A stretch of DNA of 64,000 bases from Burkholderia pyrrocinia. Its GTDB lineage: Bacteria > Pseudomonadota > Gammaproteobacteria > Burkholderiales > Burkholderiaceae. Positions 36,777 through 45,543 of the stretch are shown here, piece after piece (position 1 is the first letter of the stretch; each line of letters opens with the position of its first letter). Under the pieces are notes generated by a model, which was not told the DNA's origin, ran no database searches, and was given only the letters and a program-made list of their open reading frames with translations. The stretch is from NCBI RefSeq assembly GCF_022809715.1, contig NZ_CP094460.1, forward strand, positions 1,488,001 through 1,552,000, given 5' to 3'. Made by a program: the position numbers and the translations under genes.

Positions 36777-38189
36777 TTACGATCCCCACACCTGCATTTC
36801 GTACAGCGAGTAACCCCACTGCGTCGCGCGCTTCGTGCCGAGCATCCGCACGTAGCGGCCGCTTCCATTGAGGTTCGGCAGCGTGACGTGGCTATATGAA
36901 CCGCCGTTGCTCGTCGAATAGATCGTCGTCCAGTTGACGTTGTCGTTCGACGTCTGGATCTGGTAGACGAGTGCGCCCGCATCCCAGTACAGATCGACGT
37001 GATCGATGTGCTTCGTCGCGCCGAGATCCACGGAGATCCATTGCGGATCGACACCGGTGCCTTCCGGCGAATCCCAGCGCGTGCTCGTGGTGTTGCCGTC
37101 GAACGCCTTGTCGGGTGTGAGCGACGCGTTGTAGCTCGCCGATGCGGCAGCCGGGCGCCCTTGCGACAGCAGCGTCGGCTGCGCGGCGGCCGGGCCGCCG
37201 TAATAGCTCGACCCGAGCTTGGCCTTCGTCGTATCGGCATTCACGCCGAACTGCGACAGGCTCCAGCGCTGGCCGGTCGTCACGTCGCCGACGTAGAGCT
37301 GGTAGCCGCCCGCCGTCGTCGACGAGAAGAACAGGTAGTTCGTACCGCTCACCGGCGCCGGATCCGAGTTGTTGCTCACGCAGTCGTTGAGCGACAACGC
37401 GTTCGGCGTCGACGCCGGGTCCGCGGTCTTCGCATAGATCTGGTCGGCCCCGCCGCTGTCTTTCCAGCGCGCGTAGAACACCATGCCGTCCGCACGCACG
37501 ATCGGGTAGTACGTCTGCAGCCCGGCCGGACGATCGAATACGGCGGTCGCGCCGGTCGCGATCGTGCGCTTCATCAGGCCCATGCTCGAGCCGGTGCCGG
37601 TCGCGTAGTACACGGCGCTCGCATCCGGCGCGAGAAACGGCATCGAGTATTCGGCGCCGGCCGGTGCGTGCGTCAGGCTCACGACCGACGTGAACGCCGG
37701 GCCCGCGCTCGTGTACGACAGCGTGGCCTGCTTGACGTCGCCGTTCTGCTTGAACACGAGCGTCTTGCCGTCCGCGCTGAATTTCGGGTCCTCGTTGCGC
37801 GTGGCGCCCGTGCTGTTCGTCATGTTGACGGGCGGCGTGCCGGCACCGAGCTGCAGCATGAACACGTTCCATGCGCCATTGCTGATGCCCATGAACGCGA
37901 GCCACTTGCCGTCGGGGCTGAACACGCCGTTCATCGGATCGCTAATGCCCCACGTGCTCTTGCTCAGTTGCGTCAGCGTACGGGCCGAGAAATCGTAGAG
38001 GAACAGCTGGCTCGTGCCATCGCCGTACTTCACGTAGCTGTGATAGACGAGCTTGCCGGTCAGCGCGGCGGGAAACGTCGTGTTCGGCTGGGCCGCGGGA
38101 TTGCTGATGCAGGCCGCCGTGGCGGCGCCGTTGAACAGGTTGAGGGCGAGGCCGGCCACCAGGCCCGCGATGAGGGTCTTCGATTTCAC
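36777..38189 (-). CDS. Exported beta-propeller protein with C-terminal discoidin domain
   Basis: This 470-residue protein starts at a GTG (38189), giving a signal peptide KSKTLIAGLVAGLALNLF...ATA. The middle (about 50-335) has TolB/PD40-like propeller repeats such as GVFSPDGKWLAFMG and PKFSADGKTLVFKQNG. The C-terminal 120 residues are an F5/8 type C (discoidin) domain: DKAFDGNTTSTRWDSPEG, QWISVDLGATKHIDHVDLYWD, and SLYEMQVWG. Such domains bind sugars or lipids, so the protein may attach to a surface polysaccharide. It is divergent from the MocR-type regulator gene across 267 bases. Function is unknown. Confidence 0.82.
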   Translation of the reverse strand: MKSKTLIAGLVAGLALNLFNGAATAACISNPAAQPNTTFPAALTGKLVYHSYVKYGDGTSQLFLYDFSARTLTQLSKSTWGISDPMNGVFSPDGKWLAFMGISNGAWNVFMLQLGAGTPPVNMTNSTGATRNEDPKFSADGKTLVFKQNGDVKQATLSYTSAGPAFTSVVSLTHAPAGAEYSMPFLAPDASAVYYATGTGSSMGLMKRTIATGATAVFDRPAGLQTYYPIVRADGMVFYARWKDSGGADQIYAKTADPASTPNALSLNDCVSNNSDPAPVSGTNYLFFSSTTAGGYQLYVGDVTTGQRWSLSQFGVNADTTKAKLGSSYYGGPAAAQPTLLSQGRPAAASASYNASLTPDKAFDGNTTSTRWDSPEGTGVDPQWISVDLGATKHIDHVDLYWDAGALVYQIQTSNDNVNWTTIYSTSNGGSYSHVTLPNLNGSGRYVRMLGTKRATQWGYSLYEMQVWGS

Positions 38190-38456
38190 GCTGAATGATT
38201 CCGGGTAAGGTAAGGACGCCGCAGACAAGGTCGCGCGCAGGACGCGCAAGGGTCACGGATCAGCCGCCGGGCAGCGTGGACTCCTTCATAGTCAGACGTC
38301 GGGAACAGAACTTGCGAGAGCATGCCCGCTTGTCAGACGAAAGAAAAGGATCAAAGTCCATCAAAAACTTGCGGATCAGCGATTGGGGCGCAATTGCGCG
38401 CGACGGGTGCCGTGCTACTCTTTTTTCAGCAAGGCCCGAGCGGCCGGAGGGCTGGC

Positions 38457-39878
38457 ATGAAGCGATATGCGGCGCTGGCGCAGACGATAGCCGACGCAAT
38501 CCGGCGCGGCGACCTGGCCGCCGGTGCGCGCATCCCCACCGTGCGGGCCGCGTGCCGCGCATATCGCGTGAGCCCGTCGACCGTGTTTCGCGCGTACTAC
38601 GCGCTCGAAAGCGAGGGTCTGATCGTCGCGCGTGCGCGATCCGGTTATTTCGTTGCGAACCTCGAAGACAAACACGTACGGTTCGGTCACGATCCACCGC
38701 GCAAGCCGGCCGCCGCACAACCCGGCGACGACGATCCGCTGTTCCGCCTGCTCGACTCCCTGAAGCACGAGGACATCGTCCCGCTCGGCTCGGCGTTCGC
38801 CAGCTATTCGCTGTTCCCGATGAGCAGCCTGTGGCGCTACGTGGCGTCGGCAGCCCGCAGCATGGACCGCACGACTCTGCTGTCCGGCCTGCCGCCCGGC
38901 AACGACGCGCTGCGCCGCCAGATCGCATTGCGCTACCTGAACGCGGGCGCGGCCTTGCCGATGGACGAGATCATCATCACGACCGGCGCGCTCGAAGCGC
39001 TGACGCTCAGCCTGCAGGCGCTGACGCGCCCCGGCGACATCGTCGCGATCGAGCGACCGGCATTCTACGCAGTGCTGCAGGCCGTGCAGCGCCTGCACCT
39101 GAAAGCCGTCGAGATCCCGGTCGACCCGCGCACCGGCCTCGATCTCGACGCGCTCGCCGAAGCGCTCGATACGCATCCGGTGCGCGCGTGCTGGTTCATG
39201 ACGTCGTTCCACAATCCGACCGGCGCGACGTTGACCGACGAGCGCAAGCACGCGCTGATCGACCTGCTCGCGTCGCGCGGCGTTCCACTGATCGAGGACG
39301 ACGTATACGGCGAACTGCATTTCGGCACGACGCCCACACGCCCCGCGAAACTGTATGACAACAGCGGGCTCGTCCTGCATTGCGGTTCGTTCTCGAAATG
39401 TCTCGCGCCCGGGTTCCGGATCGGCTGGGTCGCGGCCGGACGCTACGTGCGGCAGATCCGGCAGGCGACAGGCGCGAGCGCGCCGGCGGCCGACGTGCCC
39501 GCGCAGATGGCGATTTCGAGCTACCTGAGCGACGGCGGCTACGACCGCTTCCTGCGGAAACTGCGGCGCAATCTCGCCGCGCACCAGGCGCAGATGCTCG
39601 CCGCGGTTCGCGCGTATTTTCCGGACGGCACCGAAGTGTTCGCGCCGCGCGGCGGGTATTTCCTGTGGATCGAACTGCCGCCGCGCGTGGATGCGATGCA
39701 CCTGTTCGGCGATGCGATGGAAAGCGGCGTCAGCATCGCGCCGGGGCCGATCTTTTCCGCGACCGGCGGATTCCGCCGTTATCTGCGGCTCAATTACGGC
39801 CGGCCGTGGACGCCCGCCGTCGAGCGCGCGATGGAAACCATCGGGACGCTCGCTGCCCGGCAGCGGCACGACGGTTAG
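38457..39878 (+). CDS. MocR-family regulator (GntR HTH fused to PLP aminotransferase fold)
   Basis: The 473-residue protein has a GntR-type winged helix at about 1-70 (LAQTIADAIRRGDLAAGARI, then YRVSPSTVFRAYYALESEG) and a class-I aminotransferase-like domain over the rest. Conserved pieces are TTGALEALTLSLQAL, SFHNPTGATLTDER, EDDVYGELHFG and the PLP-lysine region CGSFSKCLAPGFRIGW. MocR proteins usually sense PLP or an amino compound and activate a nearby gene. The ATG at 38457 has GGAGG upstream; earlier in-frame starts are unlikely. The divergent discoidin gene is a possible target. Confidence 0.88.
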   Translation: MKRYAALAQTIADAIRRGDLAAGARIPTVRAACRAYRVSPSTVFRAYYALESEGLIVARARSGYFVANLEDKHVRFGHDPPRKPAAAQPGDDDPLFRLLDSLKHEDIVPLGSAFASYSLFPMSSLWRYVASAARSMDRTTLLSGLPPGNDALRRQIALRYLNAGAALPMDEIIITTGALEALTLSLQALTRPGDIVAIERPAFYAVLQAVQRLHLKAVEIPVDPRTGLDLDALAEALDTHPVRACWFMTSFHNPTGATLTDERKHALIDLLASRGVPLIEDDVYGELHFGTTPTRPAKLYDNSGLVLHCGSFSKCLAPGFRIGWVAAGRYVRQIRQATGASAPAADVPAQMAISSYLSDGGYDRFLRKLRRNLAAHQAQMLAAVRAYFPDGTEVFAPRGGYFLWIELPPRVDAMHLFGDAMESGVSIAPGPIFSATGGFRRYLRLNYGRPWTPAVERAMETIGTLAARQRHDG

Positions 39879-40140
39879 CGCGGAACGTGTAGATCGCGAC
39901 GACCGACATGCTCCTTGCGTTTCGCGCGCGAGCGACAAAGAATGAAGCGGAAGGCAGCCGCGGACGAACGTGTTCAACGCGTCCGATGTTATGGAGAATC
40001 ATGTGAGCACCGCATGCGAACGACGGTCGACGACGCGCGCTCCGCTGGCTGACGGCGCGCGTGGATCGATTGCCGCGTTCGAAAAAAACACGCTCGTCGG
40101 CGACTGTTCGTCTCGTTAACGACACCTGCCGCTTCGAACC

Positions 40141-40911
40141 ATGCGAGTCCTGCCCATCCGGAACATCCGCGCGCGCGATGCCTGGCGCGCCGTGCTGAAC
40201 ACGCGTGCCGAATCACGACATACCGCTTGCTGCCGCTGCAGGGCATGCGGCTTCGTGGCGTTTCGCGCACTCGAGCACTGCCCCGTCTGCGGCCGATGGA
40301 ACTGGCCGTTCGATCCGATTCGCCGCGCATCGGACGACGCTCACACCACACGTGCGCCACGGTCCTTCCACACGTGGTCGTCGCGCGTCGCGCGTACGCT
40401 GCGCAACGCGGCCTTCCGGCAGCCTCGCGCATCGAGCGCACCGATCCTGAGCATCCTGACGCTCATGCTGCTGGTCGGCGGCTACGTGACGGCCGACCGG
40501 ACGTGCAAGGCCGATCCCGTTTGTCGCGGCTCCGATCCGCCTGCCGCGTCAGCGGCCGAGTCCGGCCTCCATGCATCGCCCGATCCGGTGTTGCCGGTAT
40601 TGCCGGTGCCCGTCTATCCGTTTCATTCGACTGACGGAACGCAACTGGCAGCCAATCCACAACGCGACGGCCCGAGCGCCGGCGAACCCGTAAACCGGAT
40701 GCCGGTTGTGCAGGCCGCGCCGTCGATTCGCGAGCCCGGCCGAACCCACACCAAGGTAGTTCGCGTGAAAGACTGGCGACGCAGCCGCGATTCCGCGCAT
40801 CGCACGCATGCGATCCGTCGGGTGAGCCTGCACACCGGTCACGGCCACGGCCACGCGCGGCGCAATGCATCCGACAAAGCCGACATCGCGAAGCTCTATG
40901 CCGGCCACTGA
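40141..40911 (+). CDS. Zinc-ribbon membrane protein, unknown function
   Basis: The 256-residue protein begins with a zinc-ribbon (CCRCRACGF and CPVCGRW, about residues 31-52). A single membrane segment follows at about 100-117 (APILSILTLMLLVGGYV). The rest is a proline-rich, low-complexity periplasmic part with a basic His/Arg/Lys-rich end (THAIRRVSLHTGHGHGHARR). This layout resembles envelope proteins that read a cytosolic ribbon signal through one TM, but no family is recognised. No operon partners are present; a strong terminator follows. Confidence 0.6.
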   Translation: MRVLPIRNIRARDAWRAVLNTRAESRHTACCRCRACGFVAFRALEHCPVCGRWNWPFDPIRRASDDAHTTRAPRSFHTWSSRVARTLRNAAFRQPRASSAPILSILTLMLLVGGYVTADRTCKADPVCRGSDPPAASAAESGLHASPDPVLPVLPVPVYPFHSTDGTQLAANPQRDGPSAGEPVNRMPVVQAAPSIREPGRTHTKVVRVKDWRRSRDSAHRTHAIRRVSLHTGHGHGHARRNASDKADIAKLYAGH

Positions 40912-40942
40912 GCGTGCGGTCCTGCCGTTCGCGCCCACAGCA

Positions 40943-40977
40943 AAAACGGGCGGCCCGTTTCCGGAGCCGCCCGTTTT
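40943..40977. terminator. Bidirectional terminator between zinc-ribbon gene and fdhA
   Basis: AAAACGGGCGGC (40943-40954) pairs with GCCGCCCGTTTT (40966-40977) around an 11-base loop, with A- and T-rich ends. It lies between two convergent genes. Confidence 0.85.
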
Positions 40978-41030
40978 CGCGTTTCGCGTTTCGCGTTTCG
41001 CGTTTCGCGTTTCGCGTTTCGCGTTTCGCG
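40975..41030. repeat. Tandem heptanucleotide repeat, about 8 copies
   Basis: Seven perfect copies of GTTTCGC run from 40981 to 41029, preceded by one partial copy (TTTCGC at 40975-40980). The array starts at the T-tail of the terminator and ends 18 bases before the fdhA stop. Unit length 7 allows slippage-driven length variation. Confidence 0.95.
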
Positions 41031-41047
41031 TGTCGAACGCTAGCGCA

Positions 41048-42244
41048 TCAGGCCGCCAGCAAGCCGTGCGGGTCGATGACGAATTTGCGCGGCGCGCCGC
41101 CGTCGAACTTCTTGTAGCCTTCCGGCGCCTGGTCGAGCGAGATCACTTCGACGTTGACGATCTTCGCGATCGGCAGCCGGTCGAACAGGATCGCCTGCAT
41201 CAGGTTGCGGTTGTACTTCAGCACCGGCGTCTGACCCGTGAAGAACGAATGCGACTTCGCCCAGCCGAGGCCGAAGCGGATGCTCAGGCTGCCGTGCTGC
41301 GCGGCCTTGTCCTTCGCGCCCGGATCGTCGGTCACGTACAGGCCCGGGATGCCGATCGCGCCGGCCGGCCGCGTGATTTCCATCAGCGAGTTCAGCACCG
41401 TCGCGGGCGCTTCCTCCGAGTGGCCCGACGAACCGTGGCCGTGCGCCTCGAAGCCGACGCAGTCGACCGCGCAATCGATCTCGGGCACACCGAGAATCTG
41501 CTCGATCTGTTCGCCGAGCGATGCGTCCTTCGACAGGTCGACCGTCTCGAAGCCCATCGCCCTTGCGTGCGCGAGGCGCTCGGCATTCATGTCGCCGACG
41601 ATCGTCACGGCCGCGCCGAGCAGGCGCGCCGATGCGGCCGCCGCCATCCCGACCGGGCCCGCGCCCGCGATATAGACCGTCGAGCCCGGCTTCACGCCTG
41701 CGCTCACCGCGCCGTGATAGCCGGTCGGCAAAATGTCGGACAGGCAGGTCAGATCGCGGATCTTCGCCATCGCCTGGTCGCGGTCGGGGAATTTCAGCAG
41801 GTTGAAATCGGCATACGGCACGAGCACGTATTCGGCCTGGCCGCCGATCCAGCCGCCCATGTCGACGTAGCCGTATGCACCGCCGGCACGCGACGGGTTC
41901 ACGTTCAGGCACACGCCCGTATGCGTGTCCTTGCACATCGCACAGCGGCCGCACGCGACGTTGAATGGCACCGACACGAGATCGCCGATCTTTAGCGTCT
42001 CGACGTCGCGGCCCACTTCGACCACTTCGCCCGTGATCTCGTGACCGAGCACGAGGCCGACCGGCGCGGTCGTGCGGCCGCGCACCATGTGCTGGTCGGA
42101 ACCGCAGATGTTCGTGCTGACCACCTTCAGAATCACGCCGTGGCCGATCGCGCGGCCGCTCGGATCGACCATCTTCGGATAATCGATTTTCTGGACTTCG
42201 ACCTGGCCCGGTCCAAGATAGACGACACCTCGATTGCTGCTCAT
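41048..42244 (-). CDS. fdhA: Glutathione-independent formaldehyde dehydrogenase
   Basis: This 398-residue zinc-dependent medium-chain dehydrogenase oxidises formaldehyde with NAD. Catalytic-zinc residues are in STNICGSDQHMV and GLVLGHEITGEVVEVG; the structural-zinc cluster is CGRCAMCKDTHTGVC; the NAD fold is VYIAGAGPVGMAAAASARLLGA. Length and the long insertion after the structural zinc match the Pseudomonas FdhA type. In Pseudomonas it is part of the sarcosine/betaine gene set and removes the formaldehyde made by demethylations. Here it lies alone, 9 kb from glyA, but probably serves the same pathway. Confidence 0.93.
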   Translation of the reverse strand: MSSNRGVVYLGPGQVEVQKIDYPKMVDPSGRAIGHGVILKVVSTNICGSDQHMVRGRTTAPVGLVLGHEITGEVVEVGRDVETLKIGDLVSVPFNVACGRCAMCKDTHTGVCLNVNPSRAGGAYGYVDMGGWIGGQAEYVLVPYADFNLLKFPDRDQAMAKIRDLTCLSDILPTGYHGAVSAGVKPGSTVYIAGAGPVGMAAAASARLLGAAVTIVGDMNAERLAHARAMGFETVDLSKDASLGEQIEQILGVPEIDCAVDCVGFEAHGHGSSGHSEEAPATVLNSLMEITRPAGAIGIPGLYVTDDPGAKDKAAQHGSLSIRFGLGWAKSHSFFTGQTPVLKYNRNLMQAILFDRLPIAKIVNVEVISLDQAPEGYKKFDGGAPRKFVIDPHGLLAA

Positions 42245-42350
42245 CGTATTGTCTCCATGTCTCGTTGGATGGCGCGGCGGCACGCCGGCGAATGCGGCGC
42301 GCACGCAACGTGCTGTTCGAGAGTAGTCCGGGAGGCAGGGGCGCCGATGT

Positions 42351-42371
42351 CTCAAACGCGACATGCGTTTG
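42351..42371. promoter_or_regulatory. Dyad in the fdhA promoter region
   Basis: TCAAACGC (42351-42358) pairs with GCGTTTGA (42364-42371) around 5 bases. It lies about 110 bases upstream of fdhA and has no T-run, so an operator is likelier than a terminator. The binding protein is unknown. Confidence 0.35.
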
Positions 42372-42496
42372 AACGGCGCCGACATCGATGGCGGAAATAC
42401 GAAAGTCGGGCGGGAAACGACGGGAAGGCAGTGTGCAGCGGGATATACCGGGGGTCGGACCGCCCTGGCGGCCTGCCCTCCACTTTTCGGCAGGCG

Positions 42497-43687
42497 TTAC
42501 CCGCCCTGATTCTCCCGGATGATCGCCGCGGCGGCCGCTTCCGCCTCGCTCGCGACGCCGTCGTGCACGCGTGTGCTGACGGCCGGCGTCGGCGGCTCGC
42601 TGTCGAGCGCGTGGCCGTTGCGGTCGTGCGTGTCGACCGTCACGCGCATCGACAGCCCGACGCGCAGCGGATGCGCGGCGAGATCGCGCGGATCGATCGC
42701 GATCACCACCGGTACGCGCTGCACGACCTTGATCCAGTTGCCGGCCGCGTTCTGCGACGGCAGCATCGAGAACGCACTGCCCGTACCCGCCGAGAAGCCC
42801 TGTACGCGGCCGCGATAGGCGACGCGCGTGCCATAGAGATCCGACACGACCTCGACCGGCTGCCCGACGCGCATGTGGCGAATCTGCCCTTCCTTGAAAT
42901 TCGCGTCGATCCACAGCCGGTTCAACTGCACGACCGACATCAGCGGCACGCCGGGGCCGACCTGCTGGCCGACCTGCACCGAGCGTTGCCCGATCGTGCC
43001 GTCGACCGGCGCGACGATCGTCGTGCGCTTCAGGTTCCGGTACGCGAGCTTGAACTGCGCGGCCGCCTGCACGACGGCCGGGCTTTCGTCGACCGGCAGC
43101 TTGGTGCCGAGCGCGCGCGCGGCATCGAGCTGCGCCTGCGCGGCCGCGAGATTCGCCTGCGCGCCGGCCACCGCCGCGCGCGCACGCGCCAGCTCCTCGG
43201 GCGCGACGATCTCGACCGACGCGCCCGAGCGCGCCGCGAACGCGCGCTGCGCGAGCGACAGGTCGGCGCGCCGTGCATTCACGGCCTCGACGTACATCGT
43301 GTTCGAGATCTTCGCGTTCGCGACCTGCCGCACGGCCTGCGCGAGCTGCGCCTTCGCCTGCGCGAACGCGACGGACGCCTCGGTGTCGTCGAGCCGCACG
43401 AGCGTCTGCCCGGCGCGCACGGCCTGCGTATCGGCAACCAGCACGTCGGTCACGGCGCCCGGAATCTGCGCGGCGACCTGCACGATGCTGCCCGCGACAT
43501 ACGCGTCGTCGGTGTCTTCGTAGTAGCGGTCGCTCAACAGCCAGTACGCGATCCACGCGAGCGCGGCCAGCAGCACGACCGCGAAGAACACGGTGAAGCG
43601 CTTGCGACGCGTCGCGCGGCGCGCATCGAGTGCCGGATCGTTCAGCGCGGCCGGCTGCGCGGCGGTATGAAGGTTGTCGTGGTGCAT
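42497..43687 (-). CDS. EmrA/HlyD-type membrane fusion protein of rhamnolipid efflux
   Basis: The 396-residue periplasmic adaptor has one N-terminal membrane segment (about 32-51, FTVFFAVVLLAALAWIAYWLL region). It is followed by the lipoyl/barrel parts YYEDTDDAYVAGSIVQVAAQIPG, a long helical hairpin, and TTIVAPVDGTIGQRSVQVGQQV. It bridges the EmrB-type transporter to the NodT-type outer-membrane channel. It is the last gene of the rhl operon; its ATG overlaps the previous stop by one base (TGATG). This gene set is the same as the one linked to rhlABC in Burkholderia thailandensis and pseudomallei. Confidence 0.9.
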   Translation of the reverse strand: MHHDNLHTAAQPAALNDPALDARRATRRKRFTVFFAVVLLAALAWIAYWLLSDRYYEDTDDAYVAGSIVQVAAQIPGAVTDVLVADTQAVRAGQTLVRLDDTEASVAFAQAKAQLAQAVRQVANAKISNTMYVEAVNARRADLSLAQRAFAARSGASVEIVAPEELARARAAVAGAQANLAAAQAQLDAARALGTKLPVDESPAVVQAAAQFKLAYRNLKRTTIVAPVDGTIGQRSVQVGQQVGPGVPLMSVVQLNRLWIDANFKEGQIRHMRVGQPVEVVSDLYGTRVAYRGRVQGFSAGTGSAFSMLPSQNAAGNWIKVVQRVPVVIAIDPRDLAAHPLRVGLSMRVTVDTHDRNGHALDSEPPTPAVSTRVHDGVASEAEAAAAAIIRENQGG

Positions 43688-45543
43688 CAGTCGCTTTGCG
43701 TAACGATCAGACGATCGTGCTGGAAGACGGGGATCGCCGGCATGACCGACGCGCCCGGCGCCGGGCTCGCCGATGCCGTGCGCGCGAGAACAGGCGTACC
43801 GCGAGGCGCCGCGCCGGGGTTGGTTGCACCGACCGTCGACGGACGCGCCGCGTCGTTGCGCGGTGCGGATGCCGAGGCGGCACTCGCCGTGCCGGTAGCC
43901 GGCGACACTGCCACGCTCCCCGAGCGCGCGTCGTTCGACGTACCCGCCGCCGCCCGGCTCGCGGCCGCGGCGGCACCAGTGGTCGCCGCACCGCGCCTCG
44001 CCGCCCCACTGCGTGCCTGATGCACGGCCGGTGCCTGCGCGACCGTTGCGCCCGCATCGAACCCGCCGCCGAGCGCGCCGATCAACCCGACGCGCAGCGT
44101 CCGCTGCCGGCCGAGCAGCGCGATCATCTGCGCGCGCTCGTCGATCAGCGTGAGATCCGCGACATCGACATCCTTCTGCATCAGCACGCCGCGCCGGTGG
44201 CGGTCGGCCGCGATCTGCACGATCTTCTGCGCGGCGGCCACCGCATCCTGCTGCTGCGCGACGAGCGTCTGCGACGTTTGCAGCGACGTGACGAGCTGCG
44301 CGACCTGCCCGAGTGCATCGTCGACGGTCTTGTTGTACAGCCCGATCGCGACGTCGGCCTGCGCGACATCCGCGCCGAGCTTCGCCTTCAACCGGCCGCG
44401 GTCGAAGATCGGCAGCGAGATCGCGGGGCCGACGGAGCCTGCGAGCGAATCGCGCGAGAACAACGATGCGGGTGTCAGCGCGAACACGCCGCCGAGCGCG
44501 ACGAGGTTCACGTCCGGATAGAACTGTGCGCGCGTCGAATCGGCATTCGCGAACGCGGCTTCGACGCGCAGCCGCGCGGCGACGATGTCGGGCCGGCGGC
44601 CGAGCAGGTCGGCCGGCAGCCGCGCCGGCACGGCGTTCCCCGCGAACGCGCCGACGCGCGGCCGCTGCAGCGAGAGCCCGCGCTCGGGGCCGCGGCCAGA
44701 CAGCACGCCGAGCTGCAGTTGCGCGAGCTTGATCTGCTCGTCGTTCAGCGCGATCTGTTCGAGCAGGCGGCTGCGCTTGATCGATGCATCGCTCGCGTCG
44801 TACGCGTTGTCGAGGCCGCGCGCGGTGCGCTCGCGCAGCACGGCCGTCACGCGCTGGCTGATCTTCAGCTTCTGTTGCAGCAGGTCGCGCACCGCGTACG
44901 CCTGGTCGAGCTGGCAGTACACGGTGACGATCGCGACGGCGAGCGTGAGCCGCACCTGTTCGGCCTCGACGCCGGCCGCGTCGCGCAGCGACATCAGGCT
45001 CTTCGTCGCGGCGCGGTTCTTTCCCCACAGGTCGAGCTGGTAGTTCAGCCCGACGAACACCGACGACGGCGATACGTTCGGATCGCCGAATATCTCGACC
45101 GGCACGCGATAGCCGGCGGCCGTCACGTCGGCGATGTCGCCGGGCTTCGGCATCCGCGCGCGGCTGACCGTGGCTCCAGCCGTGCCTGTCAGCCCCGTCA
45201 GCGAATCGAACTGCTGAAGCTGCGCCTGCGCGATCCGCAGCCGCGCCTGCGCGACCTGCAGATCGGGGTTGTTCTGCGATGCCTCCGTCACCAGTTCGTC
45301 GAGCTGCGGATCCTGCAACTGCTTCACCCAGTCGGGCGCGGGCCACGCGCCGTTCGCGCCGGGGCCGGCCGTGTGCGCGAGCGCATCGCCGGCCGGCGCG
45401 CGCAGCGACAGCGAAGGCAGGAAGCCCGACGGCACGCATCCGCCCAATGCGAGCAGCACGGCCGCCGCCGCGATCATCGAGCCGCGTTGCACGCCACACG
45501 CCAAACCCGCCGCTTTCTTCACACGCCGCATCGCGCCCCTCAT
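43687..45543 (-). CDS. NodT/OprM-family outer-membrane efflux lipoprotein with extended C-terminus
   Basis: The 618-residue protein has a lipoprotein signal peptide ending LALGGC and two OEP repeats with long helices, including NPDLQVAQARLRIAQAQLQQ and LLGRRPDIVAARLRVEAAFA. This is the trimeric outer-membrane duct of tripartite pumps. The usual domain ends near LIGALGGGFDA (about residue 497). A further 120 residues of Ala/Ser/Thr/Pro low complexity follow, ending VFQHDRLIVTQSD; this tail is far longer than in family members. The start ATG overlaps the rhlC stop (ATGA). It is probably the export duct for rhamnolipids. Confidence 0.87.
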   Translation of the reverse strand: MRGAMRRVKKAAGLACGVQRGSMIAAAAVLLALGGCVPSGFLPSLSLRAPAGDALAHTAGPGANGAWPAPDWVKQLQDPQLDELVTEASQNNPDLQVAQARLRIAQAQLQQFDSLTGLTGTAGATVSRARMPKPGDIADVTAAGYRVPVEIFGDPNVSPSSVFVGLNYQLDLWGKNRAATKSLMSLRDAAGVEAEQVRLTLAVAIVTVYCQLDQAYAVRDLLQQKLKISQRVTAVLRERTARGLDNAYDASDASIKRSRLLEQIALNDEQIKLAQLQLGVLSGRGPERGLSLQRPRVGAFAGNAVPARLPADLLGRRPDIVAARLRVEAAFANADSTRAQFYPDVNLVALGGVFALTPASLFSRDSLAGSVGPAISLPIFDRGRLKAKLGADVAQADVAIGLYNKTVDDALGQVAQLVTSLQTSQTLVAQQQDAVAAAQKIVQIAADRHRRGVLMQKDVDVADLTLIDERAQMIALLGRQRTLRVGLIGALGGGFDAGATVAQAPAVHQARSGAARRGAATTGAAAAASRAAAGTSNDARSGSVAVSPATGTASAASASAPRNDAARPSTVGATNPGAAPRGTPVLARTASASPAPGASVMPAIPVFQHDRLIVTQSD

